Assembly (NCBI GenBank): GCA_944390935.1
Contig: CALXRU010000002.1
Span: 62,001 to 126,000 of the forward strand
Length of the DNA: 64,000 bases
DNA from: Acidaminococcaceae bacterium
GTDB taxonomy: Bacteria; Bacillota; Negativicutes; Acidaminococcales; Acidaminococcaceae
Reading direction: 5' to 3'
Below are positions 8,556 to 16,346 of the stretch, in pieces. The notes beneath the pieces are model-generated. The model ran no database searches and was not told where the DNA came from. It worked only from the letters and a program-made list of their open reading frames with translations. The first letter of the stretch is position 1; every line of letters starts with the position of its first letter. The position numbers and the translations under genes were made by a program.

Positions 8556-9235
8556 TGGACTACCGTCGTATAATTCCTAACAGTATCAGCGGCACCAACC
8601 TTATTTTAGGCGTGCTTTCCATTTTTGAATCGGTTGCCGGTAATTTTGATTTGGCAGCAATTTACATTATCGTTTCCGTTGCCGTTGATGCCTGCGACGG
8701 ACGTGCAGCAAGGGCTTTGGGCGTTGCCGGCAAGTTCGGTGTTGAGCTTGATTCTCTGTGCGATGTTTGTTCCTTCGGCGTTGCGCCTGCGGTAATGATG
8801 TATTATTACGGCCTTACGGATTTCGGCATCTGGGGGCAGCTGATTGCTGCGCTGTTCCCGGTGTGGGGCGCTATGCGCCTGGCGCGTTTTAACATCAACG
8901 CCGATGTTATCCACGGTTATTTTCAGGGTATGCCTATCCCGGGCGGTGCCTGCGTTTTATGTGCCTTTGTTTTGGCAGGCTACGACGTGCCGCAAACCTA
9001 CATTGCGGTGTTGACCTTCGTCGTCGGCTGCCTGCTGTACAGCACCATCCGTTACCCGGATTTTAAAGGCAAGGGCAACCCGCTGTTTAAAGTTCCTGTT
9101 ATTATCGGTTTTGCCATCGGCGCTTACATTTTGTACCTGCGCCCCGAAGGCTGGCCGTTTGTAATTATGTTTACCTACACAATTATCGGTATTATCAATG
9201 CGGTTTATGTAAAACTGTTTAACAAGCAGTACTAA
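8555..9235 (+). CDS. pssA: CDP-diacylglycerol-serine O-phosphatidyltransferase
   Basis: PssA makes phosphatidylserine from CDP-diacylglycerol and serine, feeding Psd. The 226-residue integral membrane protein has the complete CDP-alcohol phosphotransferase signature in pieces: DACDGRAAR, a glycine eight residues on, then ELDSLCD with both aspartates. About six membrane segments are present. It overlaps psd and forms a two-gene phosphatidylethanolamine module. Confidence 0.95.
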   Translation: MDYRRIIPNSISGTNLILGVLSIFESVAGNFDLAAIYIIVSVAVDACDGRAARALGVAGKFGVELDSLCDVCSFGVAPAVMMYYYGLTDFGIWGQLIAALFPVWGAMRLARFNINADVIHGYFQGMPIPGGACVLCAFVLAGYDVPQTYIAVLTFVVGCLLYSTIRYPDFKGKGNPLFKVPVIIGFAIGAYILYLRPEGWPFVIMFTYTIIGIINAVYVKLFNKQY

Positions 9236-9254
9236 TGCAAAGCGAGGAGCTTAT

Positions 9255-10535
9255 ATGACAACGTATTTCGATATAATTATGATTCCTCTCCAGCTGTTAA
9301 TCGTATTTTTTACCATTTACTATTTTACGCTTTCGTTTTTCGGGCTGGTTTACCGCAAAAAAGATAAAAAGGTTTACGAGGAAAAGCACACCTTTGCCAT
9401 GGTAGTATGCGCGCACAACGAGGAGCGCGTTATCGGTGCGCTGGTTGAAAACCTGCACCTTTTGAACTATTCCGACAAGCTGTATGATATTTTCGTCGTT
9501 GCCGACAACTGCACGGATAAAACCGCTGAAGTGGCGCGTGCAGCCGGTGCGCAGGTGCATGAGCGCTTTAACGATACCGAAAAGGGCAAAGGTTATGCCA
9601 TGGACTGGATGTTCAACCGCATTTTTAAAATGGAACGCCAGTATGACGCTGTGTGCGTGTTTGACGCCGACAACCTTGTCCATCCGGACTTTTTAAAAGA
9701 GATGAACAGCCGCCTTTGCAACGGCGAACGTTTGATTCAGGGCTACCTTGATTCCAAGAACCCGAACGATACATGGATTTCCGGTACATTCTCCATTGCT
9801 TTCTGGGTAATTAACCATGTTTACCATCTGGCAAAATACAATATCGGCCTGTCCAGCTGCCTCGGCGGCACGGGCATGTGCATTTCTACCGATATCCTGC
9901 GACGCTATGGCTGGGGTGCAACCTGCCTGACGGAAGATATGGAATTTACCATGAAGGCTATTCTCGAAGGCATACCCACAACGTGGGCACATGATGCCAT
10001 TGTTTACGATGAAAAACCGCTGACTTTCATGCAGTCGTGGAATCAGCGCAAGCGCTGGGCACAAGGGCAGTTTGACGTCGGCAGTCGTTATATCGGCACG
10101 CTGCTTAAACGCGGCATTAAAGAACATAACCCCATTATGCTGGACGCTATCCTGCATTTGTTCCAGCCGTATTTCCTGCTGCTTTCTACTTTCTACGTAA
10201 TTTGCAGCTATATTTATATGTACTATCCGTTCTACACCAACGTGCTGTATTCCATTCTGCCGATTGAAGTGTGGACGCTTATCGGTATCGGTCAGTATGT
10301 GTTCCCGGTTATTGTGCTGTGGAAAATCCGCGCATCGCTTAAATCGTGGCTGTATTTGCTGTTGTATCCGCTGTTTATTTACAGCTGGATTCCTATTACC
10401 TTCCTGGGTTTCCTGCACAGGCACGACCACGAATGGAGCCATACCCTGCATACCCGCAGCATTAAATTTGACGAGGTAATGATACCTAAAAATGCGGAAT
10501 TCGGACCCAAACAGGTGGTATTTCCAAAAAAGTAG
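9255..10535 (+). CDS. Membrane glycosyltransferase, family 2 (processive type)
   Basis: The 426-residue protein has an N-terminal membrane segment, a cytoplasmic GT-A domain and two to four C-terminal membrane segments. The domain shows VVCAHNEE near residue 50, VVADNCTDKTAE, the DxD-type FDADN, LTEDMEFT and the QRKRWAQGQ motif. This order fits processive or polyprenol-linked GT2 enzymes such as hyaluronan/cellulose/PNAG synthase relatives. Substrate and product cannot be told. It follows psd-pssA after 19 bp and may share their promoter. A short CGCCGC/GCGGCG hairpin lies just after the stop. Confidence 0.9.
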   Translation: MTTYFDIIMIPLQLLIVFFTIYYFTLSFFGLVYRKKDKKVYEEKHTFAMVVCAHNEERVIGALVENLHLLNYSDKLYDIFVVADNCTDKTAEVARAAGAQVHERFNDTEKGKGYAMDWMFNRIFKMERQYDAVCVFDADNLVHPDFLKEMNSRLCNGERLIQGYLDSKNPNDTWISGTFSIAFWVINHVYHLAKYNIGLSSCLGGTGMCISTDILRRYGWGATCLTEDMEFTMKAILEGIPTTWAHDAIVYDEKPLTFMQSWNQRKRWAQGQFDVGSRYIGTLLKRGIKEHNPIMLDAILHLFQPYFLLLSTFYVICSYIYMYYPFYTNVLYSILPIEVWTLIGIGQYVFPVIVLWKIRASLKSWLYLLLYPLFIYSWIPITFLGFLHRHDHEWSHTLHTRSIKFDEVMIPKNAEFGPKQVVFPKK

Positions 10536-10580
10536 TTACGCCGCCCGGCGGCGATGAAAAAGAGAAGAAATTATGAATAG

Positions 10581-10622
10581 AACAGGCACTATACTGAAAA
10601 ATATAGTGCCTGTTTTACTTTT
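10581..10622 (+). terminator. Terminator after the glycosyltransferase
   Basis: AACAGGCACTATA (10581-10593) pairs perfectly with TATAGTGCCTGTT (10602-10614). T-rich sequence follows. It marks the left edge of the AT-rich CRISPR locus. Confidence 0.92.
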
Positions 10623-10766
10623 TTATATTTTGTATAAAATTGTAATTTGGTAAAGTAGCTTGTGTTCTGTAATTTTTATAGAATAAAGTTGTATTTAGTG
10701 ATAAAATATTCTTATAAGGTGTTTTACAATTATATAAAAATTTGATTATAAGAAAAGGTGATGAAC

Positions 10767-13700
10767 ATGGAATTAAAATTAGGTTTAGACATAGGTGTTG
10801 CATCTGTTGGCTGGGGAATTATAGATGAAAATTATAATATTATTGATAGTGGCGTTAGGTTGTTTTCTGAAGGTACAGCTGAAGAAAATTTAAAAAGGCG
10901 TACGGCAAGAAGTGCTCGTAGACGTGAAAGAAGAACGAGACATAGGCTTGACAGAATGGGTGTATTGCTTTCTAATTTATTAGAAATAGATTTGCGGGAA
11001 CCTTTTGGCAATATTTATGAGATTAGATGTCGTGGACTAAAAGAAAAGTTAGCTCCGGAAGAATTATTTTTAGCTTTAATGCATTTAACAAAACGCAGGG
11101 GTACTTTTTATTTAACGGCAGAAGATATAGAAAATAAAGAAACTGATGGAAAAAGTGCAGAAGATATTTTGTTGGAACAGGAAGCAAAATTAAAAGAAAA
11201 GTTTGTTTGTGAATTGCAGTATGAAAAATTTTTAACAAATAATGGAACGGTAAGAGGCACCGAAAATAGATTTAGAAATAAAGAATATTTGCGTGAAGTA
11301 GAAAAATTAATAGATGTTCAGGGAAATTTTTATAAAAATGTAGCTGAGCATAAAGATGAAATTTTAAGTATATATAAGTCAAAAAGAGAATATTTTGAAG
11401 GACCGGGTAGTGAAAAAAGTCCTACGCCATATGGTTGTTACCGTTATGATGAAAACGGGAATGTTATAAAAGTTAATTTAATTGATTTGATGCGTGGTAA
11501 ATGCACATATTTTCCTGATGAGCAACGTATAGCCAAAGGAGCTTATACAGCAAACTTATTTAATATATTGAATGATTTAAATAATTTAAAATTTTCCGAT
11601 AGAAAAATAACAGAAGAAGAAAAGAAAACGTTGATTAATGAGTATATAAATAAAGGGAAAAATATAACTTTAGCTAATATTGCAAAGATCTGTAATGTTA
11701 CTCAGGATGAAATAACTGGGTACCGTATAGATAAGAGCAATAAGCCTGTTTTTACCGAATTTAAACAATACAAAGATTTATTGAAAACATTTAATAAATT
11801 TAATAAAAAAGAGATTATAGAAGGTAATATTTCTTTATGCGATAATATAGCCGATATTTTAACAAAAGAAAAATCTGTAGAAGTTAGAGAAAGTGAATTG
11901 TTGAATATAGGTATAGATTTAGATGTTGCGGCTGAAATTGCTAAACTCTCTGGTTTCACTCAATACCATTCTTTATCTAAAAAAGCCATGAATTTAATTA
12001 TGCCAGATTTATGGGCAACAGATAAAAATCAAATGCAGCTATTTTATGAAGCTGGTTTATTGGAAAATAAAAATCAAGCCAATATTGGTAAAAATATTAA
12101 ATTTGATGGTGAAGATTGGATTGTTTCTCCTGTTACGAAACGAGCAGTATCAGAAGCTGTAAAAGTAATTAATGCTTGTCGTAAATTAGTAAAAGACAAT
12201 TATGGAGTTGAATTTAGTGACATTATTATAGAAATGGCACGTGAGAAAAATTTAGATGAGCAGAAGAAATTAAAAAAGGATATTCAAAAAAGAAATGAAG
12301 AACGTGCTAATGAAATACACAAATTAACATTAAATAAAAAAATAACTCCAAGACAATTTGAGATAATAAATTTATTGATGGATCAAGACATGAAATCTGC
12401 TTATTCGGGAAAACCCGTGTCTTTACAGCAGGTTTATGAAGGTATGCTTGAAGTTGATCATATAATTCCGCGATCTATTTCTTTTGATGATTCTAAAAAT
12501 AATAAAGTTGCTGTATTTATTAATGAAAATAGAAATAAAGCGCAACGTACTCCGTTTATGTATTTAAAAAGCGGAGAAGGTGAAATAACTTATGAAGAAT
12601 TTAAAAATATGGTTTTAAAAAACAACAGATATACAAAAAATAAAAAAGCTAATTTGTTGTTTGAAAATGGGCTGCCTGAAAAAGAAATGATAGGGTTTAT
12701 TAATAGAAATTTGGTTGATACAAGATATGCCTGCAGAAAAGTACTGAATATGCTTCAGGACTATTTTAAAGCGAATAACATAAATACTAAAGTAAAGACA
12801 GTTAAAGGTTCTGCAACATTTGCTTTTCGTAAAAAAGCAAAACTAGACAAGGATAGAGAAGCAACTTATGCTCATCATGCCCAAGATGCATTAATAATTG
12901 CCGGGTTATTTAATACGGAATTGATGAAGAAATTAAATAGTATAGTTGATTTAAGTGATGAGTTTTTAACTAATAAAGAGACTTTAGTTTTTGAAAATGG
13001 CAGGATTATTGATTCTGCAACAGGAGAATTTATTGATGATGAAGATTTTAATGCAGGGAAATATATAAAATTTATAAAAGAAGTAGAATTGCGTAAACAA
13101 AAATATTCTCACAAGGTAGATCGTAAACCAAACAGACAATTATATGATTTGCAGATTAAATCGACCAGAGTATGTACTGATGAAAAAGGAAATGAAAAAA
13201 CCTATATTATAACAAAATATAAAAATATTTATAATGAAGGTATTGGCAGCACTGGAGATAAATTAGCTGAAAGAATTCGTAAAAATCCGGAAACTATTTT
13301 GATGTATCGTAATGATCCTCAAACTTTTAAAAAATTGCAGGAAGTAGTTGAGTCTTATCCGAACGAAAAAAATCCTTTTGCAAGATATAAGGAAGATTAT
13401 GGCCAATATATAACAAAATATGCTAAACACAATAATGGACCGACCATTACTGATGTTAAATTTATGGATGGGCAATTGGGAAGCCATCGTGTAAACCAAA
13501 AACAAGCCGGAAAAAATAAGTCTGTTTATTTGCAAATTAAGACTCTAAGAGCTGATTTTTATTTAGATAATGGTAAGTATAAATTTATTAGTGTACCGTA
13601 TGATATGATACGTGTAGAAAAGGGCGTTTATAAAATTGATTTGGGTAAATATCAATCAGAAAAAATAAAGAAAAAAATTAGTGACGATGCTACATTTGTA

Positions 13701-13964
13701 TTTTCTTTATACAGAGGTGAGTTTTTTAGCTACGAAAAAGATAGTGAAAAATTTATGTGGCAATATAGTTGTATTAATAATGATAGTAAAAATGTTATTG
13801 AAACTAAATATGTAGATAAACCTTCACCGGGAAACACACAAAGATACAGGATGATAACGATCGGTAATAAAATTACAAATATGCAAAAATATAATGTAGA
13901 TGTGTTAGGAAATATTTATCCTGTACTTAAAGAACATTTAAAATTAGAAATGGATTTTAGGTGA
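10767..13964 (+). CDS. cas9: Cas9 endonuclease, system 1 (compact, II-A-like)
   Basis: Cas9 is the crRNA/tracrRNA-guided DNA endonuclease of type II CRISPR immunity. At 1065 residues this is a compact form. RuvC-I is LKLGLDIGVASVGWGII (Asp8), followed by an arginine-rich bridge helix (KRRTARSARRRERRTRHR). RuvC-II is IIIEMAREKN (Glu489). The HNH motif is EVDHIIPRS (Asp564-His565) with NENRNKAQ downstream, and RuvC-III is HHAQDALIIAG (His703/His704 to Asp707). All catalytic residues are intact. ATG 10767 is preferred over the upstream GTG 10758/ATG 10761 because it lies 8 nt after AGAAAAGG. cas1, cas2 and csn2 follow tightly. Composition is far more AT-rich than the flanks, suggesting horizontal acquisition. 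Confidence 0.97.
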   Translation: MELKLGLDIGVASVGWGIIDENYNIIDSGVRLFSEGTAEENLKRRTARSARRRERRTRHRLDRMGVLLSNLLEIDLREPFGNIYEIRCRGLKEKLAPEELFLALMHLTKRRGTFYLTAEDIENKETDGKSAEDILLEQEAKLKEKFVCELQYEKFLTNNGTVRGTENRFRNKEYLREVEKLIDVQGNFYKNVAEHKDEILSIYKSKREYFEGPGSEKSPTPYGCYRYDENGNVIKVNLIDLMRGKCTYFPDEQRIAKGAYTANLFNILNDLNNLKFSDRKITEEEKKTLINEYINKGKNITLANIAKICNVTQDEITGYRIDKSNKPVFTEFKQYKDLLKTFNKFNKKEIIEGNISLCDNIADILTKEKSVEVRESELLNIGIDLDVAAEIAKLSGFTQYHSLSKKAMNLIMPDLWATDKNQMQLFYEAGLLENKNQANIGKNIKFDGEDWIVSPVTKRAVSEAVKVINACRKLVKDNYGVEFSDIIIEMAREKNLDEQKKLKKDIQKRNEERANEIHKLTLNKKITPRQFEIINLLMDQDMKSAYSGKPVSLQQVYEGMLEVDHIIPRSISFDDSKNNKVAVFINENRNKAQRTPFMYLKSGEGEITYEEFKNMVLKNNRYTKNKKANLLFENGLPEKEMIGFINRNLVDTRYACRKVLNMLQDYFKANNINTKVKTVKGSATFAFRKKAKLDKDREATYAHHAQDALIIAGLFNTELMKKLNSIVDLSDEFLTNKETLVFENGRIIDSATGEFIDDEDFNAGKYIKFIKEVELRKQKYSHKVDRKPNRQLYDLQIKSTRVCTDEKGNEKTYIITKYKNIYNEGIGSTGDKLAERIRKNPETILMYRNDPQTFKKLQEVVESYPNEKNPFARYKEDYGQYITKYAKHNNGPTITDVKFMDGQLGSHRVNQKQAGKNKSVYLQIKTLRADFYLDNGKYKFISVPYDMIRVEKGVYKIDLGKYQSEKIKKKISDDATFVFSLYRGEFFSYEKDSEKFMWQYSCINNDSKNVIETKYVDKPSPGNTQRYRMITIGNKITNMQKYNVDVLGNIYPVLKEHLKLEMDFR

Positions 13965-13968
13965 TTTA

Positions 13969-14880
13969 ATGGGCTGGCGGACAATTTATATTGAGGATAG
14001 TCATAAAGTTTCGTTGTATTTAAATAATTTAAAAATAGAAAGCGGAGACGAAACTTATGTAATACCAATAAGCGACATTGATACGGTGATTTTCAATAAC
14101 TATAAATTGTATGTTACGGTGCAATTATTATGTAAGTTAACACAAAATAATATTTGTGTAATAGTTTGCGAAAAGAATGGATTGCCTGAGTTAACCGTCA
14201 GCCCTATTACTGGTAATTTTTCAGCTTTTAAACAACAGGAACTTCAGCTTAATCTTAATAATGATGATAAAAAACTTTTGTGGCAATTAATAATAAGAGG
14301 AAAAATTATAAATCAAGCTAAAGTTTTAGATGCATTTTCTCTTAATATGCAAACCATAGAACTTTTGCTGGATTATGAAAATGAGGTAGATTTGGATGAT
14401 ATAACCAATAGAGAGGGATTGGCTGCTAAAGTATATTTTAGGGCATTATTTGGAGATCTTTTTACACGTGACCGCGGAAATTGCGATCCGCAAAATATAG
14501 CATTAAATTATGGCTATTCGGTAATTCGTGCGATGATGTGCCGTTCGATAATTGCAAAAGGATTGATACCTACTATTGGTATAAAACATAGAAATATTTA
14601 TAATCATTTTAATTTAGCTGATGATTTTATAGAACCATTCAGACCAATTGTGGATTTTTGGGTATATAAAAATATTTACAAGCAAACAGCACTTTTTAAC
14701 AGGGAAAAGCGTTTGTCATTATTAGAAGCATTGGTTAATAAAATTTATTTTAATAAAAAAAGATATTCTATACCGCAGGCAATTAATTTATTTGTTGATG
14801 GCATAATTCATTATATGGAAACAAATGATGAGAGATATATAATAATGCCTGAACCGGAGATTTTATACGAAAATGAGTGA
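13969..14880 (+). CDS. cas1: Cas1 integrase, system 1
   Basis: Cas1 is the metal-dependent integrase that, with Cas2, inserts new spacers. The 303-residue protein has an N-terminal beta domain (WRTIYIEDSHKVSLYLNN) and a helical catalytic domain. Catalytic Glu149 lies in NREGLAAKVYFR, the conserved histidine region in IKHRNIYNHFNLADD (His207, His213) and the acidic end in DDFIEPFRP. It starts 4 bp after cas9 and overlaps cas2 by 8 bp, so translation is probably coupled. The form fits type II Cas1. Confidence 0.96.
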   Translation: MGWRTIYIEDSHKVSLYLNNLKIESGDETYVIPISDIDTVIFNNYKLYVTVQLLCKLTQNNICVIVCEKNGLPELTVSPITGNFSAFKQQELQLNLNNDDKKLLWQLIIRGKIINQAKVLDAFSLNMQTIELLLDYENEVDLDDITNREGLAAKVYFRALFGDLFTRDRGNCDPQNIALNYGYSVIRAMMCRSIIAKGLIPTIGIKHRNIYNHFNLADDFIEPFRPIVDFWVYKNIYKQTALFNREKRLSLLEALVNKIYFNKKRYSIPQAINLFVDGIIHYMETNDERYIIMPEPEILYENE

Positions 14881-15199
14881 TTACAGAGTCATGAGAATAT
14901 TACTGTTTTTTGATTTGCCAATGGATGATACAGTAGCAGTTAAAAGATATACAAGATTTAGAAAAGTTTTAATAAAATCAGGATATCAAATGCTGCAATA
15001 TTCTGTTTATTGCAAAATTTGCCCTAATAGAGATACGGTAAGGTGGCATATGGATTATTTAAATAAACATTTGCCGTCAGATGGATCAGTTATGGTTTTA
15101 ATGATTACTGAAAAACAATATCAATCTATAAAGTATTTGGTTGGAAATAAAACGGCTCTTGATAAGAAAATAACAACAGCTAAATTATTAAGTTTTTGA
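14873..15199 (+). CDS. cas2: Cas2, system 1
   Basis: Cas2 bridges two Cas1 dimers in the spacer-integration complex. The 108-residue protein has the ferredoxin-like pattern with the N-terminal MRILLFFDLPMDD (conserved Asp), the RFRKVLIKSGYQMLQYSVY segment and the VMVLMITEKQYQ strand typical of type II Cas2. The start at 14873 is the longest and lacks a strong Shine-Dalgarno, consistent with coupling to overlapping cas1. Confidence 0.95.
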   Translation: MSDYRVMRILLFFDLPMDDTVAVKRYTRFRKVLIKSGYQMLQYSVYCKICPNRDTVRWHMDYLNKHLPSDGSVMVLMITEKQYQSIKYLVGNKTALDKKITTAKLLSF

Positions 15200-15207
15200 G
15201 GTTTTAT

Positions 15208-16128
15208 ATGGATGGGACTTTAATATTAGGCGGCTATAAATTAAAGAAAAGGATATATTTAAATTTACAAAAATTAACAATTCTTACTTCTCATGACGAT
15301 GGATATACGCCTGTAATAATCTTTGATTTATTACAATCATATTTTAATAAAAAAGATTTTTCAGATAAATTTTTGAATGATGGCATTTTAGTTGCTTTAA
15401 ACGAAAATAATTTATCTGCTCAAGATTTTGTTGTTTTTAGACTAGAACCTAAAGTTTCTCTTGAAAATGAGATTAAAATAACTAAAAAGACTGTCTTTGG
15501 GCAAATATTAAATCAAAAATTTAATAAAATTCAAAAAGCATATGAAAATGTTTTGTTTTATATGCAAGAAGATATATTAAACGAGTTAGATAAAGAGTTA
15601 GTTGAATATGGTTTAAAATCAAAAATTACTGATGAGAATATTTTTAATTTTTCTAAAATAATAGAAATTGAAAATTTTTACGATGAAGAACTAATATCTT
15701 TGAATGAACACGATCAATGGCTAATAAAAATAATGATGTTGAACATGATAAATAAACTTCAATTGAATAGACCTAAACTTTTATTATGCGAACTTCCAGA
15801 ATATGGATTAGATAAACTTCAGTTAGAGAAATTTTTACAAGTATTAAAATGTTGTGATAATATTGAAAATATTATTGTTTATACAAAAAGTGAGGCTATA
15901 AATAATATAGTTGACGATATTTTTGCTTATCATATTATAAAAGATGGTACTGTTTTAGGATTTGATGATTATGATGAGATGTTAGAGTTGCTTTTAGATA
16001 AATTTAATTACAGAATGACGGAAGCTGAAATTACTCAGATGTTACTGAAAAATATTTTTTGTGAAAGAGCTTATGATAGATATTTTGGCGATATAGACAA
16101 TTTATTTAGAAAAAGTGTTGACAAATAA
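15208..16128 (+). CDS. csn2: Csn2-like protein (long form), system 1
   Basis: This 306-residue gene occupies the csn2 position after cas2. Csn2 proteins form DNA-end-binding rings used in spacer acquisition in type II-A systems. The N-terminus (KKRIYLNLQKLTIL, then DLLQSYFNKKDFS) and the central LNELDKELVEYG and IFNFSKIIEI segments follow the pattern I recall for long Csn2 proteins such as that of Streptococcus thermophilus CRISPR1, which also pair with compact Cas9. The C-terminal half has LLLCELPEYGLD and NIIVYTKSEA. ATG 15208 is chosen over TTG 15196 because GAGG lies 7 nt before it. Assignment rests on position and weak pattern similarity. Confidence 0.72.
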   Translation: MDGTLILGGYKLKKRIYLNLQKLTILTSHDDGYTPVIIFDLLQSYFNKKDFSDKFLNDGILVALNENNLSAQDFVVFRLEPKVSLENEIKITKKTVFGQILNQKFNKIQKAYENVLFYMQEDILNELDKELVEYGLKSKITDENIFNFSKIIEIENFYDEELISLNEHDQWLIKIMMLNMINKLQLNRPKLLLCELPEYGLDKLQLEKFLQVLKCCDNIENIIVYTKSEAINNIVDDIFAYHIIKDGTVLGFDDYDEMLELLLDKFNYRMTEAEITQMLLKNIFCERAYDRYFGDIDNLFRKSVDK

Positions 16129-16145
16129 AAGATTTTATTTATAAT
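16118..16145 (+). promoter_or_regulatory. Promoter of tracrRNA 1
   Basis: TTGACA (16118-16123) and TATAAT (16140-16145) are 16 bp apart. The -35 box lies within the last codons of csn2. The expected start is about 16152, just before the anti-repeat. Confidence 0.85.
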
Positions 16146-16151
16146 TAAAGT

Positions 16152-16294
16152 ATAGAGTTTATCAAATCAAGAATTTACAAATCCTACTAAAATAAGACTT
16201 TATGTCGAAATCACATTCTTTTAGAATGGAAATTTAAAATTATTATATTTAGCCATAAATAATCCTAATAAGTAGGTTTGTTTATGGCTTTTTG
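16152..16294 (+). ncRNA. tracrRNA of system 1
   Basis: Bases 16157-16193 are an imperfect reverse complement of the array 1 repeat. The shared core is AAGAATTTACAAA, with ACTAAAA matching at the 3' side, so it can pair with crRNA as the anti-repeat. Downstream are a small GAC/GTC nexus-like hairpin, a CATTCT/AGAATG hairpin (16214-16228) and a terminator made of AGCCATAAA (16251-16259) and TTTATGGCT (16281-16289) with a nested CCTA/TAGG stem and a T tail. It is transcribed in the same direction as cas genes and array, from its own promoter. Ends are estimates. Confidence 0.85.
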
Positions 16295-16304
16295 TGTTTA
16301 AAAA

Positions 16305-16325
16305 TATCATATTAAGAATTTATAA
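16305..16325 (+). repeat. Second, degenerate anti-repeat-like copy in the array 1 leader
   Basis: TATCATATTAAGAATTTATA matches the reverse complement of the repeat (TATCACATTAAGAATTTACA) at all but two positions. It lies after the tracrRNA terminator and 21 bp before the first repeat. It may be a remnant, or may pair with repeat 1 in the primary transcript. Confidence 0.65.
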
Positions 16326-16346
16326 CAGCATTTAACCGTCGTTGAG

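Noticed and set aside
10615..10803. Minus-strand 62-residue frame before cas9-1
   Set aside because: AT-rich, overlaps the cas9 start and has no ribosome-binding site.
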